Source: an uncultured Alphaproteobacteria bacterium
GTDB taxonomy: Bacteria; Pseudomonadota; Alphaproteobacteria; HIMB59; GCA-002718135
Assembly (NCBI GenBank): GCA_902595855.1
Contig: CACJRY010000011.1
Coordinates: 1 to 37,679 of the forward strand
DNA: 37,679 nt
Reading direction: 5' to 3'
Below, piece by piece: positions 8,068 to 16,821 of the stretch. The notes beneath the pieces were generated by a model. The model did no database searches, was not told the origin of the DNA, and was given only the letters and a program-made list of their open reading frames with translations. Each line of letters starts with the position of its first letter. Position 1 is the stretch's first letter. Position numbers and translations under genes: made by a program.

Positions 8068-8667
8068 CTAGACTATTTTTTTTCGTGATTGAAATGCAGT
8101 ATTTAAAGTATTTTCATCTAGATAATGCACTTCACCACCAATAGGTATTCCTTGCGCTAATCTTGTTACTGTCAAATTTTTAAATGATTCTAATTTGTCG
8201 GCAATCACATGTGATGTTGTTTGACCTTCCATAGTAGTGCTTAAAGCAAGTATCACTTCACTTATTTGATTTTCTTCAATTCTTTTAACAAGCTTTGTAA
8301 TTGAAAGATCTTCTATACCTATTCCATTTATTGCAGATAAAGAACCTCCTAACACATGATACAATCCCTTATAAAAACCCGTTCTTTCAAATGTCCACAA
8401 ATCTGACACATCCTCAATAATACAAATGGATTTCTGATCTCTATTCGAACTTGCACAAATATTACAAGGATTTGACATATCGACATTTCCACAAGCTGAA
8501 CATTCACTTATAAGTTTATGGGATGATTCTAAAGTTTGAATCAAAGGCAACAAAGAACGATCCTTATTTTTTAATAGATATAAAGCAATTCTCTGGGCAG
8601 AGCGTCTTCCTAAACCTGGTAATTTAGAAATATCGGCTATTAATTTTTCTATTGCAGATCCATCCAT
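8068..8667 (-). CDS. recR: Recombination protein RecR
   Basis: RecR, with RecF and RecO, loads RecA onto SSB-coated gapped DNA. The 199 aa product has the N-terminal helix-hairpin-helix region (LPGLGRRSAQRIA) and a four-cysteine zinc finger at about 56-71 (CSACGNVDMSNPCNIC). A TOPRIM domain starts at ICIIEDVSD, and GIPIGGEVHYLD is the conserved C-terminal motif. It is only 3 bases downstream of ybaB. Confidence 0.97.
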   Translation of the reverse strand: MDGSAIEKLIADISKLPGLGRRSAQRIALYLLKNKDRSLLPLIQTLESSHKLISECSACGNVDMSNPCNICASSNRDQKSICIIEDVSDLWTFERTGFYKGLYHVLGGSLSAINGIGIEDLSITKLVKRIEENQISEVILALSTTMEGQTTSHVIADKLESFKNLTVTRLAQGIPIGGEVHYLDENTLNTAFQSRKKIV

Positions 8668-8670
8668 TAT

Positions 8671-8994
8671 TTAAAAAGGCAATTTCATACCAGGTGGCAA
8701 AGGCAACCCTCCTGTTACGGATTTCATTTCTTCTTGAGCAGCCACTTCACCTTTTTGTTTAGCATCATTAATAGCAGCGACGATTAAATCTTCAGTTATT
8801 TCTTTATCCTCAGGCTTTAATAAACTTTCATCAAGATTAATTCTTTTTATTTCTCCTTTAGCTGTAGCAGTAACTTTTACCACTCCACCACCTGAAACTC
8901 CCTCAACCTCAATGGAATTTAGCTTTTCCTGCGCATCTGCCATTTTTTTTTGGAGCTGCTGCGCTTGTTTCATCATATTGCCTATATTAACCAT
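8671..8994 (-). CDS. ybaB: YbaB/EbfC nucleoid-associated protein
   Basis: This is a DNA-binding dimer of the YbaB/EbfC family, 107 aa. It has an N-terminal coiled coil (MMKQAQQLQKKMADAQEKL), the central GGGVVKVTATAKGEIKRI strands and the conserved C-terminal GLPLPPGMKLPF. The gene is locked between dnaX and recR as in most bacteria. The A of its ATG is also the last A of the dnaX stop (TAATG). A near-perfect AAGGAGG Shine-Dalgarno lies inside the end of dnaX, suggesting strong coupled translation. Confidence 0.95.
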   Translation of the reverse strand: MVNIGNMMKQAQQLQKKMADAQEKLNSIEVEGVSGGGVVKVTATAKGEIKRINLDESLLKPEDKEITEDLIVAAINDAKQKGEVAAQEEMKSVTGGLPLPPGMKLPF

Positions 8995-10667
8995 TATACC
9001 TCCTTATGGTTTTCTGACTCAAATTCATCAATTGTTTCATCAACAGTATCTGTAATATCAGTAATAGAATGAATACTCAAACCTGGAAGAGCTTCTAAAA
9101 TTTTTTGAACTTCTGGGTGATTTTTCATAGTTTTTATTTCATTTTGCTGATCAATAATATCTTCTTCACTCAAAGAACTGCCAATGTTACTATCTGAAGA
9201 GTGGATTTGCCATATTCTACCCGTCCATTTAGAAATTAGCTTTGCAACATTTCTATTAAAATGCTGATCTCTTATTAATGAACTATTTATGACAACTTCA
9301 CCTTCTTTAAATGATATTAGTTTGACGGAGTTATAAAGCTGGGTATGTAATAAAGCCTCTCTTTTTCTATAAAAAAAATCAACAAATTGTCTAAAATTAA
9401 CAATTTTGATTACAGAAGATGAAGTGGTATCATTATTTATAGTGTTAACATCTGCGCTTAATTCAACTTTTTTTTTTATTTCTTGGTCTTTTGAAATTAA
9501 TTGAACATCTTCATTGTTTTTATTGAGAATTTCTTTTTTAGCTCCATCAGGATTGGGATTGGTGTTAATATAGATAAGTCTTATAATTATCATTTCTCCA
9601 AGTTGCAAAAGATGAAATCCATTTTGTAATTCTTGAAAGCCTTTAAAAAGAACCTGCCACATAATACCAAGCGAGTTCATGGATAATTTATTGGAAAAAT
9701 AGTCACCTCTTACTCTTTCAATCTCAGGTATCGAAATATCCTTTTTTATATCTGGAGAAATTTTAATTTGAGTAATAGAATGAACAGCATTTAATAATTC
9801 TTCAAAGATCATCAAGATATCTGCACCAGAATTATATAAATCTCTAAAAATGATAAGTGCGTCAGATGCTTTTCCTTTTGTAATAGAATCGAGAAGATCA
9901 AATATCTTTCCTCTATCTGCGAGTCCTAACATGTTAGTAACTGTCTCAGCTGTAACACTTGTATTGTTATTTATAACTGCTTGATCTAATAAACTTATAG
10001 CGTCCCTGACAGAGCCATCACCAGCTCTTACCAATAGTGCTATTGCATCATCATCAATTATTACTTTCTCAAGTTCTGAAATTTTTTTAAGGTGGTTTCC
10101 TAAATTTTCAGAGTCAACTCTTTTCAGATCAAAACGTTGACATCTAGATAAAATTGTTACTGGTATTTTTTTTGCTTCAGTTGTTGCAAAAATGAATTTA
10201 ACATGTTCTGGTGGTTCCTCTAAAGTTTTTAAAAGTGCATTAAACGCACTTTTAGATAACATATGCACCTCGTCAATAATAAATATTTTAAATGTACTAT
10301 TTACGGGTTTATATTTTACATTATCAATAATTTCACGGACATCATCAACACCAGTTTTACTAGCAGCATCCATTTCAATAACATCTAAATTATGATCTGA
10401 TCTTATAGATTGACATGAGACACAATTGCCACAAGGTTCACAACTGGACTCTTTTCTATTTTCACAGTTTAAACTCATTGCAATTAATCTTGCTGTCGTA
10501 GTTTTACCAACACCTCGCACACCTGTTAAAAGATAAGCATTTGCAATTCTATTAGTTGTTATTGCAGTAGTTAAAATTTGAACCAAAGTTTCTTGTCCAA
10601 TTAAATCACCAAATGTTTGGGGTCTATATTTTCTAGCAAGAACTTTATATTCTGTATTTACTGTCAT
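8994..10667 (-). CDS. dnaX: DNA polymerase III subunit tau (and probably gamma)
   Basis: This is the clamp-loader ATPase of the replicative polymerase, 557 aa from the ATG at 10667. An in-frame TTG at 10676 directly abuts the SRP RNA and is less likely. Seen in order: Walker A (GVRGVGKTTTAR), a four-cysteine zinc module (CENRKESSCEPCGNCVSC), Walker B (IIDEVHML), the SRC arginine-finger motif (LSRCQRF), domain III, then a divergent tail that would bind DnaB and the polymerase alpha subunit. Codons 397-400 contain ten consecutive A residues, with stops soon after in both other frames. This is the arrangement used elsewhere to make the shorter gamma form. Confidence 0.96.
   Translation of the reverse strand: MTVNTEYKVLARKYRPQTFGDLIGQETLVQILTTAITTNRIANAYLLTGVRGVGKTTTARLIAMSLNCENRKESSCEPCGNCVSCQSIRSDHNLDVIEMDAASKTGVDDVREIIDNVKYKPVNSTFKIFIIDEVHMLSKSAFNALLKTLEEPPEHVKFIFATTEAKKIPVTILSRCQRFDLKRVDSENLGNHLKKISELEKVIIDDDAIALLVRAGDGSVRDAISLLDQAVINNNTSVTAETVTNMLGLADRGKIFDLLDSITKGKASDALIIFRDLYNSGADILMIFEELLNAVHSITQIKISPDIKKDISIPEIERVRGDYFSNKLSMNSLGIMWQVLFKGFQELQNGFHLLQLGEMIIIRLIYINTNPNPDGAKKEILNKNNEDVQLISKDQEIKKKVELSADVNTINNDTTSSSVIKIVNFRQFVDFFYRKREALLHTQLYNSVKLISFKEGEVVINSSLIRDQHFNRNVAKLISKWTGRIWQIHSSDSNIGSSLSEEDIIDQQNEIKTMKNHPEVQKILEALPGLSIHSITDITDTVDETIDEFESENHKEV
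9468..9477 (-). promoter_or_regulatory. A10 slippery run in dnaX, probable gamma/tau slippage site
   Basis: The mRNA reads GAA AUA AAA AAA AAA GUU GAA UUA A, giving ten consecutive A residues at codons 397-400. After a -1 shift the frame reads AGU then UGA; after +1 it reads UUG AAU then UAA. Either product would be about 401-402 aa, close to the 431 aa of E. coli gamma. T. thermophilus dnaX uses an A-run for transcriptional slippage, and E. coli uses A AAA AAG for -1 ribosomal frameshifting. Use of the site here is inference. Confidence 0.6.
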
Positions 10668-10676
10668 AATATTCAA

Positions 10677-10764
10677 GGAAGGTTACAAGACCCGAATAGA
10701 CTTGGTACAGCTGCTTCTTTTCAGACCTGACTGGATTAACAAGATATTCGCCCTCAAACCTTCC
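10677..10764 (-). ncRNA. ffs: 4.5S signal recognition particle RNA (small SRP RNA)
   Basis: The minus strand carries the universally conserved SRP domain IV core, CAGGTCTGAAAAGAAGCAGC, compared with CAGGTCCGGAAGGAAGCAGC in E. coli. The tetraloop is GAAA (a GNRA loop) closed by U-A instead of GGAA closed by C-G. The ends pair perfectly (GGAAGGTT with AACCTTCC), defining an 88-nt hairpin RNA. GAATA with TATTC and CTTG with CAAG extend the stem. The RNA binds Ffh and FtsY to target membrane proteins. Its position next to dnaX is usual in alphaproteobacteria. The 3' end abuts the dnaX leader with no separate terminator visible. Confidence 0.93.
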
Positions 10765-10770
10765 ATTTAT

Positions 10771-10776
10771 ACTATA
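10771..10776 (-). promoter_or_regulatory. -10 element of the ffs promoter
   Basis: TATAGT on the minus strand sits exactly at -12 to -7 relative to the first G of the SRP RNA at 10764. The -35 region is weak (around GTTATT). The perfect placement supports 10764 as the transcription start. Confidence 0.55.
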
Positions 10777-10819
10777 CCATTAAAGGATAAAAAAATAACT
10801 TGTGATTTGTCTTTTATGT

Positions 10820-11662
10820 TTATTTTTTTCTAAAATCTGACTTTTTATAAACACCCAAGACTTTTATTTCTTTGCAAAAAAATTTCATTTCCTCCAATGC
10901 CAACTTTACAGAGTGATTATCTGGATGTCCTTCAAAATCTATATAAAACTGAGCTACATCAAAACCTTGAGGATGAATATAGCTCTCTAATTTCGTAATA
11001 TTAATTCCATTGCTAGCAAAACCACCTAAACATTTATAAAGGGATGCAGGTATGCTTCTAACTACAAAAACTAGAGTAGTTAATAGATCTTGTTCATCAG
11101 ATTTTATCTCATTTTTTTGTTTTGACATGATTAAAAATCTTGTCACATTATTTTGGGAATCTTGAAAGTCATTTTCAATTATTTCTAAATTATAAATTTC
11201 TGCAGCAAGCGCAGATGCTATAGCTGCATCTTTATTGCTATTTAGTTTTGATATTTTTTTTGCTGACCCTGCCGTATCCGCTGCAACAATCATTTCTTTG
11301 TTAAGTTTAAGTATTTTATTCCTGCATTGTGCAATTCCTTGCTCATGACTATGAATTCTCTTAATGTCATTAATGTTTGTGCCGGGAACAGCCATCAGGT
11401 TATGCCTAACATCTAAGAAATACTCTCCTATGATTTGTAATTCTGAATCAGGTATTAATCTTTGTGTATCTGCAACTCTTCCTGCTTGTGAATTTTCTAT
11501 AGGCACTAAAGCAATCTCGGCCTTACCATCTCTGACACAATTAAACATTTCTTCAAATGTTGCACAAGGAACACTTGTAGCATTTGGAAAAACATTTTTA
11601 CCCGCTTGCTCGCTATAAGCTCCATTGACGCCTTGAAAGGCAAAATTATGTATCTGTTTCAT
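10820..11662 (-). CDS. pheA: Prephenate dehydratase
   Basis: This enzyme converts prephenate to phenylpyruvate in phenylalanine synthesis. It is 280 aa and monofunctional, with no chorismate mutase domain. The N-terminal half has the PDT motifs AFQGVNGAYSEQA and VPIENSQAG, and the catalytic T-R-F of NNVTRFLIM. The C-terminal ACT domain carries GGFASNGINITKLES, followed by a variant YIHPQG in place of the usual RP; ACT domains of this kind mediate phenylalanine feedback inhibition. It overlaps kdsB by 17 bases. kdsB-pheA next to cycM is a conserved alphaproteobacterial arrangement. Confidence 0.95.
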   Translation of the reverse strand: MKQIHNFAFQGVNGAYSEQAGKNVFPNATSVPCATFEEMFNCVRDGKAEIALVPIENSQAGRVADTQRLIPDSELQIIGEYFLDVRHNLMAVPGTNINDIKRIHSHEQGIAQCRNKILKLNKEMIVAADTAGSAKKISKLNSNKDAAIASALAAEIYNLEIIENDFQDSQNNVTRFLIMSKQKNEIKSDEQDLLTTLVFVVRSIPASLYKCLGGFASNGINITKLESYIHPQGFDVAQFYIDFEGHPDNHSVKLALEEMKFFCKEIKVLGVYKKSDFRKK

Positions 11663-12386
11663 TATTATTTTTTATGATTTTTTCTATTAACATTAAATCT
11701 TCCAAGGTATCTACACTAATTGGGATGTTTTCTACATAGGTTATTCCTATTTTAACACCTGCATCAATTGCTCTCAACTGCTCTAATTTTCTCTCAATTT
11801 CACTTTTTGAAGGTTTCATAGATACAAAGTTATAAAGAGCATAAGGTTTAAAGCTATAAACTCCAACATGCTGATATATATTTTCAAGTTGCTTTTTTGA
11901 CTCTTTATAAAAATCAATAGACTCTCCAACAGAGTTTGTTTTGTTCCAATTTATTAATACCTTTGTAATATTTGAATTTTCTTCCTCTTTTTTAACAATA
12001 TCAGTAGCAATTGTACCTATCTCATAACCATGCATCAAAGGTTCGTTCACACTCTCTAAAATTTTAGGATCAATTAATGGCATATCTCCTTGCAGATTGA
12101 TTATGCTTTCATAATCATCTTTGTTTTCAAGTGTATTAAATGCCTCGAAAATTCGATCAGTTCCTGAAGCATGATTTGGGTTTGTCATAATTGCCTTTCC
12201 ACCTTTTGAAGTAATTAAATCAAACACTTCATTTTCACAGCAAGCAACATATACATCTCCTATTTTTGAATCCATTCCCTGTCTCCAGACTCTCTCTATC
12301 ATGGGGATTCCATCAATTTTAGCCATTGGTTTGTTCGGAAAACGTCTAGAAGCCATTCTCGCTGGAATTATAACTGCTGATTTCAT
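11646..12386 (-). CDS. kdsB: 3-deoxy-manno-octulosonate cytidylyltransferase (CMP-KDO synthetase)
   Basis: KdsB activates KDO with CTP for lipid A inner-core assembly, so the cell makes a KDO-containing LPS. The 246 aa product begins with the nucleotide-binding motif IIPARMASRRFPNKPMA. It has the NLQGDMPLID metal-binding loop and the QHVGVYSFK and ERKLEQLRAID motifs typical of KdsB. The gene runs into pheA with a 17-base overlap and is divergent from cycM. Confidence 0.95.
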   Translation of the reverse strand: MKSAVIIPARMASRRFPNKPMAKIDGIPMIERVWRQGMDSKIGDVYVACCENEVFDLITSKGGKAIMTNPNHASGTDRIFEAFNTLENKDDYESIINLQGDMPLIDPKILESVNEPLMHGYEIGTIATDIVKKEEENSNITKVLINWNKTNSVGESIDFYKESKKQLENIYQHVGVYSFKPYALYNFVSMKPSKSEIERKLEQLRAIDAGVKIGITYVENIPISVDTLEDLMLIEKIIKNNNETDT

Positions 12387-12456
12387 AAATTATGCGACAA
12401 TTAAGCAGTATTTAGTAATTTATTGAGTGTTTTCATTTCTATTCATTTTAAAAAAA

Positions 12457-12468
12457 ATCTATATAGAT
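12457..12468. repeat. 12-bp perfect palindrome in the cycM leader
   Basis: ATCTATATAGAT reads the same on both strands and ends 9 bases before the proposed cycM ATG. It could be an operator or simply AT-rich chance; no homologous copy was noticed elsewhere. Confidence 0.25.
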
Positions 12469-12477
12469 GTCTTACAC

Positions 12478-13023
12478 ATGTCTGGACTTGAAGTTAACAA
12501 AATTTTGGCTTCCATTATATTGGCAATACTCGTAGTTACAGTCATTGGTCATCTTGGAGATATAATTATAGATGTAGAACATCATGAAATGGAAGAAACT
12601 GCCTATAAAATAGATGTACCTGATACTGGTGAAGTAAAGTCTGGGGTTGCTCCCAAAGAAGAAATTATAGAACCAATTTCATTAATATTGGCTAGTGCGT
12701 CTCTTGAAAAAGGTGAAAAATTATTCAAAAAATGTAGTGCTTGTCATAATTATGAAAAAGATAGTGCTAATAAAGTTGGTCCAAATTTATGGAACCTTAT
12801 TAACAGGCCTAAAGCTAATGTAGATGGCTTTGCTTATTCAAAAGCTTTGGCCGAACATGGTGGTGAGTGGGGTTATGAAGAATTAGCAGAATTTTTATAT
12901 AAGCCAAAAAAATATATCAAAGGCACTAAAATGAATTTTGCTGGTCTTAAAAAAGTTGAAGATAGAGCAAATTTAGTACTTTTCTTAAGAGAGCACTCAG
13001 ATTCTCCTGTCCCTCTGCCATAA
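12478..13023 (+). CDS. cycM: Membrane-anchored cytochrome c (CycM/c552 type)
   Basis: This class I cytochrome c probably carries electrons from the bc1 complex to terminal oxidase. I place the start at ATG 12478, where the product begins MSGLEVNKILASIILAILVV, the typical alphaproteobacterial CycM N-terminus and uncleaved membrane anchor. The longer frame from 12427 adds 17 residues without support. The 181 aa protein has a periplasmic linker, heme motif C86-S-A-C89-H90, conserved GPNLWN and the axial methionine M152 (GTKMNFAG). HisN follows 7 bases later. Confidence 0.9.
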   Translation: MSGLEVNKILASIILAILVVTVIGHLGDIIIDVEHHEMEETAYKIDVPDTGEVKSGVAPKEEIIEPISLILASASLEKGEKLFKKCSACHNYEKDSANKVGPNLWNLINRPKANVDGFAYSKALAEHGGEWGYEELAEFLYKPKKYIKGTKMNFAGLKKVEDRANLVLFLREHSDSPVPLP

Positions 13024-13030
13024 TTATTAA

Positions 13031-13813
13031 ATGAATAATTCCTACCAGGAATATATAAATTTTGCGAATAAACTAGCTGATGAAGCAACTATTACTTCTA
13101 TGCAATATTTTAGAACCTCTTTAGATATTGATAATAAAAGTGATGAAAGCCCCGTTACTATTGCAGATAAAAATACGGAATTGAAATTAAGATCAATGAT
13201 AGAAAAACAGTATCCTGATCATGGCATTTTGGGTGAAGAATTTGATAGCATTAATCCAAGTGCTGAATTTATCTGGGTAATAGATCCTATAGATGGAACT
13301 AGAAGTTATATTGCAGGACATAAAGATTTTGGAAATTTAATTTCCTTAACTCAAAATAAAAAACCAATTATTGGTATTATTAATTGTCCGGCTCACAAAG
13401 AAAGATGGATTGGGGTCAAAAGTCAGAACTCTACTATTAACAAACAAAATACACAAACATCTAATGTTACAAAAATTGAAAATGCCTATCTTTTTACTTC
13501 AGGTTTATATTTTGATGAGCCACATTTAAGAAAAGCTGTAGATAAAATTACTAATACTGTAAGATATTACCGATATGGTGGTGATTGCTATATGTATGGT
13601 ATGCTTGCATCAGGATTAATTGATATAGTGATTGAAGATACTCTAAAAGTTCATGATTATATGGCCTTAGTAAATGTAATAGAAGGAGCTGGAGGCAAGA
13701 TTACAGATAAATATGGTAATCAAATAACCACAGACTCACAAGGAAGTGTTGTTGCTTCAGCAAATGAAAAGCTTCATTCTGAATTAATTTCTCTAATAAA
13801 CGAACAAATTTAA
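13031..13813 (+). CDS. hisN: Inositol monophosphatase-fold histidinol-phosphatase
   Basis: This Mg2+-dependent phosphatase of the IMPase superfamily has 260 aa. It has the GEEF motif (E69, E70), the DPIDGT motif (D85, D88) and a C-terminal VHDYMALVNVIEGAGG that supplies the last metal aspartate. The HisN-like features are the DGTRSYIAGHKDFGNLISL segment and the HDY.AL variant instead of the WD.AA of inositol phosphatases. The likely reaction is histidinol-phosphate to histidinol; activity on other small phosphates is possible. Confidence 0.85.
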   Translation: MNNSYQEYINFANKLADEATITSMQYFRTSLDIDNKSDESPVTIADKNTELKLRSMIEKQYPDHGILGEEFDSINPSAEFIWVIDPIDGTRSYIAGHKDFGNLISLTQNKKPIIGIINCPAHKERWIGVKSQNSTINKQNTQTSNVTKIENAYLFTSGLYFDEPHLRKAVDKITNTVRYYRYGGDCYMYGMLASGLIDIVIEDTLKVHDYMALVNVIEGAGGKITDKYGNQITTDSQGSVVASANEKLHSELISLINEQI

Positions 13814-13847
13814 TTTAAATTTTAATTAAAGTAATTATATTAACAGT

Positions 13848-15677
13848 ATGAAAACTTTAATTACAGCTATATCACTATTTATTTTATTTATTTCTCAAAA
13901 CTTATCAGCAAAAACTAACATATCTCATGCAATCGCTATGCATGGTGAACCAAAATATGATCAAAGTTTTATAAGTGTTGAATATGTAAGCAACAGCGCA
14001 GAGAAAGGGGGTAATATAGTTAGAAGTTCTATTGGAACTTATGATACATTTAATCCCTTTACACTTAAAGGTACTTCCGCTGCAGGTATAGGGTTATTAT
14101 ATGAAACTCTAACAGTTGGATCTAGTGATGAAGCATTTACTGAATACGGACTCTTGGCTAAAAGTATAGAATGGCCTGATGATCGCTCCTGGGTAACATA
14201 TACTCTAAGGGATGAAGCAAAATGGCATGATGGAAAAAAAATAACAAGTGATGATGTTGTGTGGACCTTCAATACCTTAATGGAAAAAGGGCATCCATTT
14301 TATAAATATTACTATGGAGATGTAAGTGAAGTTATTAAAATAAGTGAAAATAAAGTTAAATTTGTATTTTCAACTAATACAAATAAAGAATTGGTTCTAA
14401 TTGTAGGACAGCTTCCAGTATTACCTAAACACTATTGGGAAAATAAAGATTTTGGAGAAACAACACTTGATGCTCCAATAGGAAGTGGTCCTTACAAAAT
14501 AAAATCTTTTGATGCAGGTAGATCAATTACTTATGAACTAGATTTAAATTATTGGGGTTTTAAAAAAAATATTGTCCCAATTAAAGTAGGAAAAGATAAC
14601 ATGGGTAGCATACGCTATGATTATTATAAAGACAGAGGAGTTGAAAGAGAGGCTTTCAAATCTGGTGAAATAGATTTCTTTTCTGAAAATTCTTCAAAAG
14701 AATGGGCAACTAGTTATGATATTGACGCGGTTAACGATAGCTTAATAAAAAAAGAACTCATAGCTCATGAAAATCCTCAAGGAATGCAAGCTTTTGCCTT
14801 TAACACTCGTAAAGATATTTTTGCTGATAAAAAGGTTAGAAAAGCACTTTCTTATGCTTTTGATTTTGAGTGGACTAATAAAAATTTATTTTATGGTGCT
14901 TATAAAAGAACCGATAGTTTTTTCGAAAATTCTGAGCTTGCGTCATCAGGATTACCATCTAAAGAAGAACTAGCTTACTTAAATCCATACATGGATCAAC
15001 TTCCAAAAGAAATATTCAATGAAGAGTATAAAAATCCTAAAACGGATGGGTCTGGGTTTATAAGAAGTGAGCTACAAGAAGCTACAAAACTTTTGAAAGA
15101 AGCTGGATGGGTGCTTAAGAATGGTAAGTTAGAAAATTCTAAAGGAGAGATTTTTGAATTTGAAATATTATTAGTGTCGCCAGCTTTTGAAAGAATAGTA
15201 TTACCATTTATGGACAATTTAGAAAAATTAGGAATCAGCGCTACTTTAAGAACAATTGATAGCTCTCAATATCAAAAGAGAATTGAAAGTTTTGATTTTG
15301 ATATGGTAGTATTTACTTTCTCTCAAAGCTTATCTCCAGGAAATGAGCAAAGAAATTTCTGGAGCTCGAGTGCTGCCGATACAAATGGTTCACGCAATAT
15401 TGTTGGTATTAAGAATGATGTAATTGATTTACTTATTGAAAATCTTATCAATGCCAAAGACAGAAAAGACTTAATTACAATCACTAAAGCCTTAGATAGA
15501 GTTCTGCTTTGGAATTATTATGTGATCCCACAGTGGCATATCTCTTCCTATCGAGTTTTGTATTGGGATATATTTGACCAGCCAAATCAAAAGCCTAAAT
15601 ATTCTCTTGGTTTTGATACTTGGTGGGTAAATCAAAATAAATTTAATAATATTAGTTCACAAAGATCAACAAACTAA
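13848..15677 (+). CDS. yejA: Peptide ABC transporter substrate-binding protein YejA
   Basis: This is a periplasmic binding protein of the SBP_bac_5 (peptide/nickel) family, 609 aa. It has an N-terminal signal peptide (hydrophobic core LITAISLFILFI, likely cut after NLSA). Long extracellular-type domains follow, with SIEWPDDRSWVTYTLRDEAK and WHDGKKITSDDVVWT motifs. It is the first gene of a complete yejABEF set. In enterobacteria this system takes up peptides, including microcin C. Here general oligopeptide scavenging is the likeliest job. Confidence 0.92.
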   Translation: MKTLITAISLFILFISQNLSAKTNISHAIAMHGEPKYDQSFISVEYVSNSAEKGGNIVRSSIGTYDTFNPFTLKGTSAAGIGLLYETLTVGSSDEAFTEYGLLAKSIEWPDDRSWVTYTLRDEAKWHDGKKITSDDVVWTFNTLMEKGHPFYKYYYGDVSEVIKISENKVKFVFSTNTNKELVLIVGQLPVLPKHYWENKDFGETTLDAPIGSGPYKIKSFDAGRSITYELDLNYWGFKKNIVPIKVGKDNMGSIRYDYYKDRGVEREAFKSGEIDFFSENSSKEWATSYDIDAVNDSLIKKELIAHENPQGMQAFAFNTRKDIFADKKVRKALSYAFDFEWTNKNLFYGAYKRTDSFFENSELASSGLPSKEELAYLNPYMDQLPKEIFNEEYKNPKTDGSGFIRSELQEATKLLKEAGWVLKNGKLENSKGEIFEFEILLVSPAFERIVLPFMDNLEKLGISATLRTIDSSQYQKRIESFDFDMVVFTFSQSLSPGNEQRNFWSSSAADTNGSRNIVGIKNDVIDLLIENLINAKDRKDLITITKALDRVLLWNYYVIPQWHISSYRVLYWDIFDQPNQKPKYSLGFDTWWVNQNKFNNISSQRSTN

Positions 15678-15717
15678 TAAGTTAAAAACTTAAAATAAAT
15701 AATATAAAAACATCTAA

Positions 15718-16821
15718 ATGGGTGCTTATTTAGTAAGGCGTATTCTACTGATATTTCCAACACTGTTTGGAATAATGTTAATTAATTTCGCTGTCATTCA
15801 GATTGTTCCAGGTGGTCCCGTAGAACAAATGATTGCACAGATGACTGGTACTGCTGTTGAATCAACAGCTCGCTTTTCTGGTGGAGGTGAAGGAGAGTTA
15901 AGTTCAAATTTTGATGCATCAAGTTTTGATAATGGGGACTCAAAGTATAGAGGTGCTCAAGGTCTTGATCCAGATATCATAAAAGAAATTGAAATAATGT
16001 ATGGCATGGACAAACCCGCTCATGAAAGGTTTTTTAAAATGTTAAAAAGTTATATATTTTTTGACTTTGGTGAGAGTTTTTTCCGTGATCAAAAAGTTAC
16101 ATCACTAGTCTTAGATAAAATGCCCGTATCGATATCTCTTGGGTTATGGACAACACTGCTCGTTTACTTAATATCTATTCCACTTGGAATACGAAAAGCG
16201 ATCAAAGATGGTTCACAATTTGACATTATTTCCAGCAGTATTGTTACAATAGGATATGCAATACCAAATTTTTTGTTTGCAGTTATACTAATTGTTTTTT
16301 TTGCAGGAGGTCGATTTTATGATATTTTTCCTCTAAGGGGTCTAGTTTCAGAAAATTTTCAAGAATTATCACTTCTATCACAAATAAAAGATTATTTTTG
16401 GCATTTAACATTACCTCTAACAGCTATGATTGTGAGTGGTTTTGCAGGACTCACATTTTTAACAAAGAATTCGTTTATCGATCAAATTAATCAACAGTAT
16501 GTAATGACTGCAAGAGCCAAAGGACTATCAGAGAGAAAAGTTCTTTATGGGCATGTGTTTAGAAATGCTATGCTAATTGTAATTGCAGGTTTTCCTTCGG
16601 CTTTCATTGGAATACTATTCTCGAGTTCGCTATTTATTGAGGTAATATTTTCATTAGATGGTTTAGGGTTACTGGGATATGAAGCAGCTTTGACAAGAGA
16701 TTATCCTGTAATATTTGCCACCTTATATTTCTTTTCATTACTAGGACTAATAATGGGTATCATTGGTGATTTTATGTATTCAATTATAGATCCAAGAATT
16801 GATTTTGAGTCTCGAGAATGA
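15718..16821 (+). CDS. yejB: Peptide ABC transporter permease YejB
   Basis: This inner-membrane permease of the oligopeptide class has 367 aa. It aligns along its whole length with my memory of E. coli YejB: MxAYLxRRxLLxxPTL start, periplasmic loop ending YRGAQGLDPD, DKPAHERFFKML, LPVSISLGLW, GYAIPNFLFA and the EAA loop (ARAKGLSERKVLYGHVFRNA). About six membrane segments are visible. It follows yejA by 40 bases and overlaps yejE by 4. Confidence 0.94.
   Translation: MGAYLVRRILLIFPTLFGIMLINFAVIQIVPGGPVEQMIAQMTGTAVESTARFSGGGEGELSSNFDASSFDNGDSKYRGAQGLDPDIIKEIEIMYGMDKPAHERFFKMLKSYIFFDFGESFFRDQKVTSLVLDKMPVSISLGLWTTLLVYLISIPLGIRKAIKDGSQFDIISSSIVTIGYAIPNFLFAVILIVFFAGGRFYDIFPLRGLVSENFQELSLLSQIKDYFWHLTLPLTAMIVSGFAGLTFLTKNSFIDQINQQYVMTARAKGLSERKVLYGHVFRNAMLIVIAGFPSAFIGILFSSSLFIEVIFSLDGLGLLGYEAALTRDYPVIFATLYFFSLLGLIMGIIGDFMYSIIDPRIDFESRE

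Noticed and set aside
10668-10676. Upstream TTG start for dnaX adding three residues
   Set aside because: It directly abuts the end of the SRP RNA and lacks a ribosome-binding site. The ATG at 10667 gives the usual short N-terminus.
12427-12477. Longer N-terminus for the cytochrome c
   Set aside because: The start at 12478 gives the typical CycM membrane-anchor beginning; the extra 17 residues have no family support.
15682-15694. AAGTT-AAA-AACTT hairpin between yejA and yejB as a terminator
   Set aside because: It has only 5 weak AT-rich pairs and no T-run follows, so it is not a credible terminator.
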